Below, one piece after another: positions 42,891-54,212 of a stretch of 64,000 nucleotides of DNA (within the stretch, counting starts at the first letter, position 1; each line of letters begins with the position of its first letter). Origin of the DNA: Choanephora cucurbitarum (taxonomy: Eukaryota; Mucoromycota; Mucoromycetes; Mucorales; Choanephoraceae); assembly GCA_025331435.1 (NCBI GenBank), contig JAIWNI010000007.1:434001-498000 (forward strand), given 5' to 3'. The position numbers and the translations under genes were made by a program. Under the pieces are notes generated by a model. The model searched no databases and was not told where the DNA came from. It worked only from the letters and a program-made list of their open reading frames with translations.

Positions 42891-45800
42891 TTATTCTCTT
42901 GAATGAATTTTTCTTAAGGAACTAATATTGACCCTTCTTTTGATGAGACGACCCATTTGATCTGCGAGTTGACATGTTCCATTTGCGAAGCAAGAGACTA
43001 CGGTGAAGACCTCGGGCTTGAAGTGAGAGTCAAGTTTCGAATGTTTATTGTGACGGAAGCGTACAACTTGAGTTCCTGGTTCAAAGTATTTTCTCTTCAC
43101 TGTGGGCTTGGGGTCATATTCTTGTAGCGCGTTGTGATCATCAATTTGTACATTTCTGTCATTCAATTCAACCAGCCGTTCCATACCTAGAGCACGACCC
43201 AAGAGCTGTAAAGGATCCATTCTTGCAGAGTTTGGTGCTATTCCGAACATAAATTCATACGGCGAAATTTTCAAAACAGAATGAGCTTTAGTTCTATACG
43301 CATACAGAACAGCGTCGAGATGTTCATCCCAATCCTTCGGATTATCGATGGCGAGTTTCTTCAAGGCTTTGACGATGTTGCCATTCATTTGTTCGTTTCG
43401 TCCATTGGTGGATGGTCGATAGGGCGCAGTGAATTTGTGATGAACATTGAGCAAGTTCAGGAAATTGTCAATGATCTCGTTATCAAAAGCTGAACCATTG
43501 TCAGTGAGAATGTGCGTTGGTGGCCCGAATTGACAAAATATATGTTTGTATAGAAAGTTAGCAACAGTTTTTGCTTCTGTATTGGGTGTGGCAATGGCAA
43601 TTGGCCAACAAGTAAAACATTCAACTGCGACCAAAATGTGGTAGTTATCTGCATTTGACTTGGTGAAAGGACCTACGAAATCCAACGCAAATTGTTCGAA
43701 GATGTAATGGATGGGTACTCGAGACAATGCAGCATTTGGGGTACGAGTAGAAAACAATTGACATTCCCTGCATGTACGGATATGTTCGCGCATATCTTGG
43801 TAACATGACGGCCACCAGTAGTCCTTGTACAATCTTGCCCAGGAAGCATTAACACCGTAGTGTCCATGTCCATCATGTACTTCATTCATAATGGCTCGTC
43901 TTTGTGTAATGGAAGGTACAAGTACAAATCTCATACCAATCTTTCGATATAATTTGTGATCTTGATACAAGTATTTTAAGGATAATCGCTTAATCTTGGG
44001 AGTGTTTTGAGGATGCCCAGGAAAGTTAAAATAAAAGATGAGATCGCTTAACCAAGTTTCGTATTGAGGCTCAACACCTTCTTCCATTAGTAAGTGGTCA
44101 AACAAGGCATCAATACAGTCTTCGCCATCCTCGTCATCTTCAATTGTTTTAGGCGGGAAGCGCGACAGGGCATCAGCGACAGAGTTTTTAGTGGACGGTA
44201 AGTGAACAATTTTGAATTGAAATTCTTGAGTACACATAACCCATCGTTGTAGTCTTTGTGATGGTTCATTTTTGTTGAATAAATAACATACAGCTGTGTT
44301 GTCACAGTATAATGTAAATTCTCGGTCAAGCAAGTACTTTCTGAGTTTCTTGAGAGCGTAAATTATGGCTAGAAGTTCCTTTTCAACCGTTGGATAACGA
44401 GTTTCGGCAGGCTGTAATTTTCTTGATAGGAAGACCACGGGACGTTCTCCTTCTTCAGTCATAGTAGCTAAGCATGCTCCTATACCCACTTCAGAGGCAT
44501 CACAATACAAATTATATTTTGTGTTTGCGTCAGGTAGAACAAGAGCGACCGCATTTACCAATGATTCTTTCAACGAAACAAACGAATTCTCACAAGATTC
44601 GTTCCAAATAAACGGGTTTTTCTTCTTCAATAATTCGTTCATAGGTGCGGCAATATCTGCAAACCCTGGGATATGCCTGCGATAAAACCCACATAAGTTG
44701 ACGAACGCACGAATAGCTGTTTCATTGTTTGGTCGAGGAAAGTTTTGGATTTTTGCAATTTTAGAAGGTGAAGGCGATATACCTTGTTCAGACACTTCAA
44801 AACCAAGTAATGTGATCTTGTTCTTAAAGAATTCACACTTGTTGGCATTCATTTTTAAATTAACTTCACGCATTCTTGCAAAGAATTTTTCTAAGAAGTC
44901 AAACTGCTCCTCTTTAGTCTTCGAGTATATTGTGACATCGTCAAGGTAATTAGTTGCGAATTTACCAAGAAAGGGTTGAATGGCAAGAAACACGCATCGA
45001 CTGAAGACAGCAGGACCGTTCAAAACGCCAAAGGGGACACAGCGGTAGGAGTACGATCCCCATGGGGTAGCGATAGTTAATTTAGGGATAGAGTTTTCTT
45101 CAACAGCGATTTGTTGAAAGGCTTTTAGTAGATCGAGTACAGCGAACCACTTTGATCCGGCTAGACTTTCTATGACATCAACCACGTTTGGTAATGGCCA
45201 AGTGTCTCGCACAGTTACAGCATTCAGTTCTCGAAAGTTGGAAATGAGGCGTTTGTCTCCAGTCTTTTTGGGAACGTATCTGCACGGAAATGACCATCCC
45301 GAATGCTCAGCCGTACCAGGAACATGCATGTTAGGCGTGAGTATACCATTGTTGACCATGTCTTCCAAGTCTTTCTTCAGATCTTCTTTTTCAGAAAAGG
45401 ACAGGAAAGAATACGGTCTCTTATATATAGGTTTGGCATTGCCCGTGTCCACATGAAATTTCAACAAGTTTGTTTGTGACAAATGTTCATAATTAGTTCC
45501 AAAACAATCTTCGTACTTGTATAGTAGAGCGACGAGCGCGTCTTTTTCTTCTTTATTGAGATTATCTTGATTTTTAACGTTATCAATGAGTTGACCAAAT
45601 CTATTAGAATCATTTGGCTTAAGTGGGACCACCTCGTCTTCATCGTCAGAAACTTCAATGATGAGATAACCTTCTTCAACGTCATCCTGATCTACGAAAT
45701 TTTCTTCATAGTCATCATCTTGTGGATCAATTTCATCTTCAGTATCAATGGTTTCTCTGGTAGGCACTTCCGTATAATATGTATCGAGTGGTACCGTTCC

Positions 45801-47660
45801 TTCCTCGCGCTTGATGTACCAGAAATGAGAAGCCCAATCGGTACCGATCTTCAGTAAATGCAGGCCTTCGCGTCCAACAATAAAGTTATATTTTGTAACG
45901 TCAAAACAAAGTGCGTCCACCGATAATACTTCGGAATCACCCACTTGTACACGAAGATTTTTGATTAGTCCAACAGGCGAATGACTGGCACCATCACCGA
46001 ACATGACTGTAGTGTTTATAGGATAGACTTCACGGATACCCAGTTGTTTGGCAAAGTTTAGACTTATGATAAAAGATGTGCATCCTCCATCCAATATAAC
46101 CTCACAAGGTTCTCCATTTATCCAGCCTTTCGTTCGAGGGGCGCTTTTACCCTTAGGTAACTCATTGTTGATTTCAACCAGCAATGCACTTGTGTCCTTA
46201 TCCATGGCATTGGTAATTTCATTGATTTTCTTGACCTGAGGCTTTGTCAACCTACTCTTAAAACCAGTTCTTGCTGAAGGAGATAACACTGCAATCTCAT
46301 CAAGCGTAAGTTCGTGTTTAGAGTCATGGAATAGACGATCTAAAATCTGTTCTGTTTTAGCTTTGATAGCGTTGACATCAGTACTGGTTGTAGGTCTTGT
46401 AAAAGGATGATTAGGACTGGCTTGAAGATTCTTAACTCGACTACTTTTTTTCGGCACATAAGGTTCGGATTCAAGGGAGGGCAACATCAAGGCATTGGGG
46501 TTGTTACTACTTGTTCGAACAGTACTCCGTTTGAGGTTAGGAGTTTCCACGGTTTTGCCCGATCGAGATACCCTTACGTTTCTCGTGTCATTCACATTTT
46601 CCAGGTCGGTATCACTGATCTTTCTCTTTTCGGATAACAGGATTTCTTCGATAAGCATTGATTCTGAGCCTTGTTGAACATTGTTCGTAGGTTTGTTTTT
46701 CTTATAGAGAGTACATTCATAGTGTTTGTGGCCGTTTTGGTTGCACAGTTTGCATGGTTTAGTACAGTCTTTGGTCAAATGATCACTTGTTAAACAATTC
46801 CAACATGAAGGTTTGTTATTTTTGATTGGGGTGTTGCCATTTTGATTTGTTTTAGTAACGAGTTCTCCAATTAAAAGAGTCATGTTCTTAAATTCATTGA
46901 CTAATCGACTCATACTCTTTTCGGTGTCTGTAGCAGAACTACTATTACTGTCTTTCTTGTTTGGTTTCTTAGAAGGCGTCTTGTTTGTGCTAGGTTTCAC
47001 ATCATGTTCAGATTCATCACTCGAACTATTGATTTCGTACGAGGTACCATCATCAGTGTGAGAATCAGAATCTTCAGTATTTTCAGGACCATAAACTTCT
47101 TCTAATATGTCATAAGCTTCCTTGAGAGATCTTGGCTTTTCAGTTCTTAAAAATCGTTTCATTGATTTGGATTGGATTCCTTTGATAAAATAATTCAAGA
47201 AACCATTTTCTGTAATGCGTAAGTCAATAAAATCTTCTTCCGGAGAGTCGACCACAACCTCTTTAGATTCACGTTCTTTGCCTTTATCATCAGCAGCTTT
47301 TATATTCTTTTGCTGTTTTCTTTTGGCAGATTCAAGTAGGTATTTGTTTTTAAGGCCTTCAAATCTCAATATATAATCCGAAATAGTTTCGTTGCTTGTC
47401 ATTTTCAGATTGATGATGCTTGAAACGAGCTTATCAATGTTGACCCTTTTTGTAAATTTGAGTAGAAAGGCTGTTTTGAATTCTTCCCATTTATGAAAGT
47501 CTTGTTGCATGAACCACAATTGTAGAGTTTCTTTGAAACAGTTATCTACATAGAAGAGTTTTGTCTTGTCATCCCACTTGTTCATAGCCGCTGCCTTGTT
47601 GTATCTGTAGATCCACAATTCAGGGTCATCCTTGGAACCGAACTTGGGGACGTCAAACAT
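42891..47660 (-). CDS. Gag-Pol polyprotein of the Ty3/Gypsy element
   Basis: Single frame of 1,589 residues with no frameshift between Gag and Pol. Order, with approximate residues: Gag capsid-like (ELWIYRYNKAAAMNKWDD near 15; HKWEEFKTAFLLKFT near 58); two zinc knuckles near 286-315 (CWNCLTSDHLTKDC, then CKLCNQNGHKHYEC); aspartic protease near 522 (VILDGGCTSFI); reverse transcriptase with YLDD near 903; RNase H near 1052 (LYCDASEVGIGACL); integrase with His2Cys2 finger near 1263 and a D-D-E set (DFVGPF, LTDNGSAF, NEQMNG). The C-terminal end has a VVRFRHNK..LDSHFKPEVFTV block but no visible chromodomain. The protease motif is D-G-G rather than the usual D-S/T-G. It is adjacent to, and does not disrupt, the 234-aa gene and the MATE gene. 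Confidence 0.95.
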   Translation of the reverse strand: MFDVPKFGSKDDPELWIYRYNKAAAMNKWDDKTKLFYVDNCFKETLQLWFMQQDFHKWEEFKTAFLLKFTKRVNIDKLVSSIINLKMTSNETISDYILRFEGLKNKYLLESAKRKQQKNIKAADDKGKERESKEVVVDSPEEDFIDLRITENGFLNYFIKGIQSKSMKRFLRTEKPRSLKEAYDILEEVYGPENTEDSDSHTDDGTSYEINSSSDESEHDVKPSTNKTPSKKPNKKDSNSSSATDTEKSMSRLVNEFKNMTLLIGELVTKTNQNGNTPIKNNKPSCWNCLTSDHLTKDCTKPCKLCNQNGHKHYECTLYKKNKPTNNVQQGSESMLIEEILLSEKRKISDTDLENVNDTRNVRVSRSGKTVETPNLKRSTVRTSSNNPNALMLPSLESEPYVPKKSSRVKNLQASPNHPFTRPTTSTDVNAIKAKTEQILDRLFHDSKHELTLDEIAVLSPSARTGFKSRLTKPQVKKINEITNAMDKDTSALLVEINNELPKGKSAPRTKGWINGEPCEVILDGGCTSFIISLNFAKQLGIREVYPINTTVMFGDGASHSPVGLIKNLRVQVGDSEVLSVDALCFDVTKYNFIVGREGLHLLKIGTDWASHFWYIKREEGTVPLDTYYTEVPTRETIDTEDEIDPQDDDYEENFVDQDDVEEGYLIIEVSDDEDEVVPLKPNDSNRFGQLIDNVKNQDNLNKEEKDALVALLYKYEDCFGTNYEHLSQTNLLKFHVDTGNAKPIYKRPYSFLSFSEKEDLKKDLEDMVNNGILTPNMHVPGTAEHSGWSFPCRYVPKKTGDKRLISNFRELNAVTVRDTWPLPNVVDVIESLAGSKWFAVLDLLKAFQQIAVEENSIPKLTIATPWGSYSYRCVPFGVLNGPAVFSRCVFLAIQPFLGKFATNYLDDVTIYSKTKEEQFDFLEKFFARMREVNLKMNANKCEFFKNKITLLGFEVSEQGISPSPSKIAKIQNFPRPNNETAIRAFVNLCGFYRRHIPGFADIAAPMNELLKKKNPFIWNESCENSFVSLKESLVNAVALVLPDANTKYNLYCDASEVGIGACLATMTEEGERPVVFLSRKLQPAETRYPTVEKELLAIIYALKKLRKYLLDREFTLYCDNTAVCYLFNKNEPSQRLQRWVMCTQEFQFKIVHLPSTKNSVADALSRFPPKTIEDDEDGEDCIDALFDHLLMEEGVEPQYETWLSDLIFYFNFPGHPQNTPKIKRLSLKYLYQDHKLYRKIGMRFVLVPSITQRRAIMNEVHDGHGHYGVNASWARLYKDYWWPSCYQDMREHIRTCRECQLFSTRTPNAALSRVPIHYIFEQFALDFVGPFTKSNADNYHILVAVECFTCWPIAIATPNTEAKTVANFLYKHIFCQFGPPTHILTDNGSAFDNEIIDNFLNLLNVHHKFTAPYRPSTNGRNEQMNGNIVKALKKLAIDNPKDWDEHLDAVLYAYRTKAHSVLKISPYEFMFGIAPNSARMDPLQLLGRALGMERLVELNDRNVQIDDHNALQEYDPKPTVKRKYFEPGTQVVRFRHNKHSKLDSHFKPEVFTVVSCFANGTCQLADQMGRLIKRRVNISSLRKIHSRE

Positions 47661-47755
47661 ATTTAATTATAATATCCAGCGAGAATAGAATCAGATTTGA
47701 CAATGATTGAGCTTATCTCTTCTTGAAATCTATTCTTCTGGCAGAAGGCACCAAA

Positions 47756-48082
47756 TGTTATGTGGTTCTGGGTTTTATTCAAAAAAATAATTACCAACTG
47801 GATTAAAATATAAAGGTTAAGACATGAAATATAGCTATAATTTGGTTAATTGTACTGACCAAAATGTTGGTAATGAGATAATCGATATAAGTAAAGTGGA
47901 GAAATAGATAATTTAAAATAGAATGAAAAAGAGAGAAAAACAAGATGTGGGATAAAGTGGGTTACTGTGGTTTTATGGTTTTTGAGGTGTATGGTGTAGC
48001 ATCACACAATTACTGTGTTTTTGCCATTGTAGAAAGACAGTCATACCAAAGGTTTTTACCAAAACAAGTGCACCACAGAACA
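47756..48082 (-). repeat. 5' LTR (relative to element transcription)
   Basis: 327 bp, TG...CA ends. Should contain the element promoter. Short TATAAG/TATATAGC-like tracts are visible but no promoter can be fixed by eye. Confidence 0.95.
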
Positions 48083-48142
48083 AGACTCAAAAAAAATTTT
48101 TTTTACCTACTATCTTTTTCTTTATTCTTTCTTATTCTATAG

Positions 48143-49704
48143 ATGAGCCATAGTCTACGATTTGAAGAGGATAACATCTCTGTTCATTCTTCTCTTTCGT
48201 CCACTCCAACCGAGACAACACCTTTAATTGCCAACACAAACAATGAAAAAGAAGAATTGAGTTGGTGGAGTGAATTCTGTTGGTTGCTAAGGAATGCACT
48301 TCCCATTGTCTTTACTTTTCTGATGCAAAACTCACTTCAGATGGCATCAATTTTCACTTTGGGTCATTTGGTAAAAAAAAAGTCTTTATTTAAGGTTTAA
48401 TGGGACATGACTAATATTGAATTATTTAGGGTTCCACAGAGCTTGCTGCTGCTGCCTTATCTACTATGTTTGCTAACGTAAGCGCTTGGTCTATTGCATT
48501 CGGTACTTCTGCTGCCTTAGATACTTTGTGTTCTCAAGCATGGACAGGCGCCAAAGACAAGACATTGGTCGGTGTGCATCTCCAACGAGCCCTCTGTATC
48601 TTGAGTCTCATGTTCATTCCTATTGCCATTGTCTGGTGGAACTGTACCAAGATCCTGCTGAGTTTAGATCAAGACCCTGAATTGGCCCAGTTGGCCGGTA
48701 CTTTTCTCCGTTGCCTTATGTTTGGTGCTCCTGCCTTTATTGCCTTTGAGGCCACCAAGAAATTTTTGCAAGCTCAGGGCATTATGCAAGCATCTACCTA
48801 TATTCTTATGATTGTCTCACCCCTCAACCTCTTGATGAACTACGCCTTTGTCTACCTTCCTCCCTTTCAATTTGGTTTTGCAGGTGCACCTTTGGCCACT
48901 GCCTGTAGTTACTGGTTGATGTTGATCTTGCTGATTTGTTATATTCGATTTGTGGATGGTAAGCAAGCATGGGGAGGCTGGACCTCTGAATGTTTGACTG
49001 GCTGGGTCCCCTTCTTGAAACTATCGATTCCTTCTCTCTTGATGATTACTGCTGAGTGGTGGGCATTTGAGATTTCTTCTTTGGCAGCTAGTTACCTCAG
49101 TACTCGTGATCTTGCTGCACAATCTATTTTGTTGACAACCTGTAGCGCTACTTACACCATTCCATTCGGTATTAGCGTAGCTGCCTCTAATCGAGTAGGT
49201 AATGCTCTTGGTGCCAATCATGCAGAAAGAGCTCGTCGCGCTTCTATCATTGGTTATTCATTTGCCATCTTCTTTGGTGCCTTGAATTCCATCTTTTTGT
49301 TGTCTGTTCGTTCCAAGTATGGCTTGTTGTTTACCAACGATATGGATGTTGTTAATTTGGTTGCTGAAATCACACCTCTTTGTGCACTCTTCCAGATTGC
49401 AGATGGTCTGTCTGGTGTCTGCGGTGGTATCATTCGTGGTATGGGTCGTCAGTTGTTTGCTGCTTGGGTCAATTTGATTTCTTACTATGTGATTGCCTTA
49501 CCCTTGGGTTACTACCTGACCTTTGTGGTCAACTGGGATCTGTATGGTCTTTGGACTGGTCTCTCCCTTGCTTTGTTCTTGGTTGCTGGTGGACAACTTG
49601 CTTTCCTGCTTCGTGCTGATTATGAAGAAGAAGTTCGCAACACCCAACAAAGAGTCAAAATAGATGATAAGATTCATCAAGATGAACATCATTCTATTCT
49701 TTAA
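48143..49704 (+). CDS. MATE-family efflux transporter
   Basis: Multidrug and toxic compound extrusion family: cation-coupled export of organic compounds across plasma or vacuolar membrane. ATG 48143 starts a hydrophilic tail (about 55 residues) ending TTPLIANTN, a motif common before the first helix of eukaryotic MATEs. One short intron at about 48372-48430 (donor GTAAAA, acceptor TTTAG) joins HL to GSTELAAAALSTMFANV, the conserved first repeat signature. About 12 hydrophobic segments follow. GTSAALDTLCSQAWTGAKD is the CQA/SQA(F/Y)GA motif, and NRVGNALGANHAERARRA is the second-half N-lobe/C-lobe signature. A short charged cytosolic tail ends at 49704. About 500 residues, full length. The retrotransposon ends only 60 bp before its start codon, so its promoter may be affected. 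Confidence 0.92.
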
Positions 49705-50215
49705 AATACCTAATTCCTTTCTCTTTAATATATATATATATCAACATAGATTATTCATTTGCTCTTTCCATGCATTTTACACTACTCATCTTCATTTTGC
49801 ATCTATTCAAATAAATTAATCATACATCTCATTGAAACACAAGAAATGTTGTCAATATTCACAGTCTAATTTTATCCCAAGTGGTATCCTTTAATATGTT
49901 TGATAAGACAGAAGAGATAGAATACAAGTGATCCATCATTCAGTTGGTATCATACTTTTTCTCTGTTTTTTTCACGCCTGAGGTGTTTCAATATCATGCA
50001 AGAGTACAGAGTCTTATAAGTTTAATGATAATGCTTCACATGAAAAGAACTATTTATACCATGATTGATTGAATGCGTTAATGATAGATTGACATTTTAT
50101 GTATAAATGTAGTGTAATAACAACGTATTTGTGTCTTTTTCTCTAGCAAAAGACAAGTAAGTCTGTAGAAGAGATTGCATGATATAAAAAGTAGACTAAA
50201 CAGATAACGATAGCA
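49705..50215. other. Intergenic region, nothing recognised
   Basis: About 510 bp of AT-rich DNA with a (TA)n tract at 49728-49741. Holds the MATE 3' end and presumably the promoter of the next small gene. Confidence 0.4.
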
Positions 50216-50538
50216 ATGTACTTTCCATTCATTCAAAATCAATTTCTTAAATTCAATGGGTAAGCATTCTTTACTAACTAACACATTCAAGGCATTAAGA
50301 TTGCTCCTTTTTTTTTTGTAGAATCCAAAGCTTCCAAGAGACAATGACTCAATTGGTTGAAAGAGGACGTACCCTCTACGATTTTATGTACTGCATTGAT
50401 TCCCTTGACGTATGGATCAAGTTGCTAATCATGGTAGTCGTTCTGAAAAGCGTTCTTCTGTTATTCTGTCGAGGAAGCCTATGTCTTGTATTGTTTGCTG
50501 TTTCAATGTATACAAAAGAGATGTTTGAGACTAAATGA
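50216..50538 (+). CDS. Small membrane protein of unknown function (about 86 aa)
   Basis: Two exons: 50216-50259 (MYFPFIQNQFLKFN) and 50322-50538, joined through GT at 50260 and AG at 50320-50321 with the glycine codon restored. The product is GIQSFQETMTQLVERGRTLY, then DFMYCIDSLDVWIK, then a strongly hydrophobic segment (LLIMVVVLKSVLLLF.. through LFAVSM), possibly one long or two short membrane helices, and a short charged end. No family recognised. It lies 120 bp upstream of CSN7 on the same strand. Coding is supported by the clean splice junction and frame. Confidence 0.5.
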
Positions 50539-50658
50539 TGCATAAAATAAAGATTGATTTTCCGCCTATGAAATGAGTAGACGCGGTTTCTATTCATGTA
50601 AAATAACACGCACACGCATTTTCTTTTTTTCTTCTTCTTCTGTTCTATCTATAGCATT

Positions 50659-51718
50659 ATGAACAAGACAAATTTGAGTTTATCCACCAGTCAAAAACTT
50701 CAACCTTTTCTGTTACTTTCTAAATCAGCAAAGGGTATTGCCAACACAAAGCTTATTATGGAAGCACTTAGTGCACCTGGAGTTTTTGTGTTTACCGAGC
50801 TTTATGAATCACCCAATATTGTTGAAGTAAATGAATAAAAAAACAATCAACCTAAACAAAAAAAAAACTCATCTATCTCTTGAAGGCATCAGGTCTGCCT
50901 GAAGTAGCTCCCTATTATACTTTATTGAGTATATTTATGTATGGCACTTTTAGGGATTATCAAGGTATGTAAAAGAATAGAGAGTCAATGAAAGATAACA
51001 CTAACTTCGATTACATTCTAAAGAGAATCAAGCACAACTACCTACTCTAAATGAAGCACAGACAAAAAAACTAAAGCAACTATCTATTGCCACTCTTTCA
51101 GAATCACAACAAGTAAAAAAAAATTACATATGCATGCTATAGATGACAATGTCTCATCATTCATACACTAGACATTACCTTATGATGTATTACAATCTTA
51201 TTTGAATATACCCACAATTAGAGAACTAGAGGATTTGATTATTGATGCATTCTATCAAGGCATATTGACTGGTAAATTAGATCAATACCATGGTCAACTA
51301 CAAGTCATGTCCAGTATGGGTCGTGATTTAAGACCACAACAATTGAAGGAGACAATGGATGCATTGGTTGCGTGGTCTATCAGTACCAGTCGTATATTGG
51401 GTCGTTTGGATGCCAAGATTGCTAGTTTACAAGAGACAGTACGTGAAAACAAACAGGCTGAAGAGGATTATCAGAACAAGGTAGAGCAGTTGAGAAAGCA
51501 TGTTCATGCCAACACAAGCCTCAAAAAGATGGATCTGGATGAATCCATAAAGAAACAGAAGGGAGGATCCAGCGATTATGCTTCACCTGATTATGCTAAT
51601 GAGCGTGTTAAGAAAAGGTAAGTAGGAAAGAGACAGGATGCTTACAACAAGAGAAAAAGTTAACAAAACAAGTTATAACAGTAGAGGCTCCAAGCGCTTT
51701 ATGGTGGGTAGGCCCTAG
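50659..51718 (+). CDS. COP9 signalosome subunit 7 (PCI-domain protein)
   Basis: Subunit of the deneddylase complex that removes Nedd8 from cullins. ATG 50659; introns near 50827-50886, 50965-51028, about 51112-51173 and 51619-51681; stop TAG 51716-51718; about 265 residues. The PCI/winged-helix part contains LPEVAPYYTLLSIFMYGTF, LNEAQTKKLKQLSIATLSE, IRELEDLIIDAFYQGILTGK (the most diagnostic block for CSN7) and MSSMGRDLRPQQL. A C-terminal coiled-coil-like helix KIASLQETVRENKQAEED and a basic tail SRGSKRFMVGRP end it, as in other CSN7 proteins. Next to an unrelated UBAC2-like ubiquitin-pathway gene. Confidence 0.88.
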
Positions 51719-53090
51719 TTATGTCTTTTGATATACAATAAATCTGATCCTTGTTAATCATTGAATTCTGATCAGACGCTCATTCTCGTTTCCTATATCA
51801 TAAGCATATATAGATGGTGTTTTCGTTAATTCATTTCAAACTACAGGCTTTGATGGATCATTTGAAGATCGTGATAGTTGTTAGTCCAATAGATCAATAA
51901 TCATATCATGGACGGGATCTTACTGATTGGCATTAACAAGCCTTCTATTATTTATTTGTTTTTTAGAAAAAAAGGAGGGTTAGTAGTACAGTACTCGATT
52001 CTTTATCAAGGAAAGAAGAAGACTATCTTTATAAGCATGAATATCCTTTGTCATAGTACTAAATTCTTCTTTTGTCACAAGAGGCAGCTGAAGGCTTTAA
52101 CTATTGATATTAACTTCAGTAAGCTGTAGGCACATGAAGCTTGACTGAACTCTCAGACATGCTGATTAGATATACCGACAGTGAGGAAGCTTCATATGAA
52201 CAAATGAGTCTCGTATATGAATAGAAGGCAATGTTTCGACTCTTCAATTTATTCTAAGAAAAAAAAACTAGTAAATAGAGTAGATTGGCAACAATAAAAG
52301 ACGTAAAAGGCTCTATATTGAAGGGATGAATGTGTCCTGATAACATTCAGGTGCACTGAAGACCCTTTTCTTAACCATTTCACATTTTTTAATAATAAAA
52401 AACTTACTATAGTTAATTATCACGCTTCGCGTTGCTCTTCTTTTCCTTTGTTCTTTATAGATGTTTTTTTCAGGAGTACATACTTTTCGAATGCACCAAA
52501 CACCAAAAGACTATAGCATCGTACAAGAAGTGTGTTGAAGTTGTTTAATGACTCGTACACTCTATAAGATTGATTTGAGTTTATGCAAATCATTTTAAAC
52601 TCATCTCAAAAAAAACTACAACCGTTAAGTGAATGACCATTCAACCAAACATGTACTATATTGTCAGTCTACAGATGCTCTATCTTTCTGCGGTGAGGCA
52701 GTTGATTGTATCTCAAATGCAATGACAATGAACTGATATTACGCAGCAATCGAATAGGGAATTTCGATTCTGAACCCAAACAAAAGTTTGTCGAATAAAC
52801 CAGAGGTATACTTTTCGTTATGAAGTGCCTCTTCAAGAAAACGCGTTCTGAATCTTCTATCAGATCCTGATTTTTGGGAGAGGCATAGAAATCAAAGCGT
52901 CTCAATTCGTTAGTCATTTGAATTTCCATCATGCCCAAGTATTGAGTTTCAAAAAGTAAAAGCGGCGAATAATTATGTAACTCATCGCACATTATCTCAG
53001 TTTCTCAAATGTGCGATTTGATAGTGCTTTTCTTTCAGTGTGCAGTCTATTTCTGGAAACAGTGCATTATTTATTTCATAATTCAACAGG
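51719..53090. other. Intergenic region, weak open frames only
   Basis: About 1.37 kb. A minus frame at 52669-52992 (107 residues, ending RNISSLSLHLRYNQLPHRRK) and a plus frame at 51908-52129 have no recognised motif and no convincing splice context. Otherwise AT-rich. Confidence 0.4.
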
Positions 53091-54212
53091 ATGGACGCGG
53101 ATGGACATTCTGGTAAGCCTTATCATTGAATACTTCAACACTGTCATGTCTGACTTTTCCTTTTAGGTTTTCGTCATGCACCCGTCACTAAATTCCTAGT
53201 ACCTGTGGTGGGTGTCAGTTCAGCATTGGCTACATTCTTCAACACAACGTCATTAGAAATAACCCAGCTATCTGTTCAGGGTCAAGTAAGTCATGAGCAG
53301 AGAAGGAAAAAAGAAATCAGGTGCTGATAAACGCATATTCAAGTTATGGCGCCTGTTTACTTCGCAGTGGGCCTTTAGCAGCATCGGCACAAGTGTGATT
53401 GGTACTTGGTTAATTTATAGACTCAGGATTGTAGAAAGACGTTATGGCAGTGCCAAATATGCAGTAAGCAAACAACAAATGCTGTCGCGCATGACGAATG
53501 ATGTAACTGAAAGAGAAAGGAGAGTAGGCATTTGTGTTTATTACCTTTATGGCTTCTACTATGGTTCAGACAAGTGCTTTTTGGGTTGGTTTTAAATCGA
53601 TGGCAGGAGGACCGTAAGTGACAGCAGGCATGGTTTGTAGTATGACTATGTGTTCATTCTTTTCTTTTTAAGATACGCCATCTTGTTTGCTATTTTATGT
53701 CAGTTTCATCAAATAGTGCCTGTCACTTATCAAACACCTATGTTCGGCCTTGAATTCACTGACAAAACCTATGCTTATTTGGCTGCTACTCAGGTAACAA
53801 CAGATGAAGAAGATTATTAGAGAGAGAAAATTTCAATAACAAGTAAAGACATTAGCTCCTTTTATCTAATTCAGGTACAGCTATCATTCCTGCTGTAACA
53901 GGTATTGTAATGGGATCTGTCTATCGCCAGACAAAGGCCATTCAACAATGGCGTTTTCCTGGCTGGATTCGAGCAATTGCATCAAAATACTTTGTTGGTA
54001 CATACCAGAAAAAGAATCGATCTCGACCAGCTTCACCTAGATTACAACAGACAGTAATTGTTGAGCAAGAGGACATCAACACGATGCTTGCCATGTTTCC
54101 CAATTATTCTAGACAGGAGGTTGAAAGAGCATTGATCAGTTCGAGCTCAGATTTGAATCGTGCTGCAGAAATCCTTTTATCCTCTGAACCAAGTGCTGGT
54201 TCATCCTCATAA
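53091..54212 (+). CDS. UBAC2/Dsc2-like rhomboid-pseudoprotease protein with C-terminal CUE/UBA domain
   Basis: ER or Golgi membrane protein of the UBAC2 family; in yeasts Dsc2 is part of the Dsc E3 ligase. Start ATG 53091. Introns near 53113-53166, 53286-53329, 53464-53532, 53613-53673 and about 53794-53880; stop at 54210-54212; about 270-280 residues. Membrane part: HAPVTKFLVPVVGVSSALAT, IFKLWRLFTSQWAFSSIGTS (the R-x-x-T-xx-W/QW rhomboid loop equivalent), LIYRLRIVERRYGSAKYA and AFVFITFMASTMVQTSAFW. The C-terminus EDINTMLAMFPNYSRQEVER followed by LNRAAEILL carries the MFP and LL pair that marks CUE domains, a ubiquitin-binding fold related to UBA. No catalytic GxSG/H pair, so proteolysis is not expected. 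The fifth junction (after YLAATQ) is the least certain. Confidence 0.78.

Larger units (their letters stand above)
42546..48082 (-). mobile_element. Ty3/Gypsy LTR retrotransposon, apparently intact
   Basis: 5,537-bp element transcribed on the minus strand. The two 327-bp LTRs (42546-42872 and 47756-48082) begin TGTTATGTGG and end AGAACA and appear identical, which implies recent insertion. The 4-bp flank AGAC occurs on both sides (42542-42545 and 48083-48086) as a likely target duplication. One uninterrupted Gag-Pol frame occupies the interior. On the coding strand a primer-binding-like site TGGTGCCTTCTGCC starts 2 nt after the 5' LTR (complement of 47740-47753), and a purine tract with GGGGGGAG precedes the 3' LTR (about 42875-42884). 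Confidence 0.95.

Noticed and set aside
45461..45857. Short frames on both strands inside the retrotransposon
   Set aside because: Shadows of the 1,589-residue Gag-Pol frame, which carries all expected motifs.
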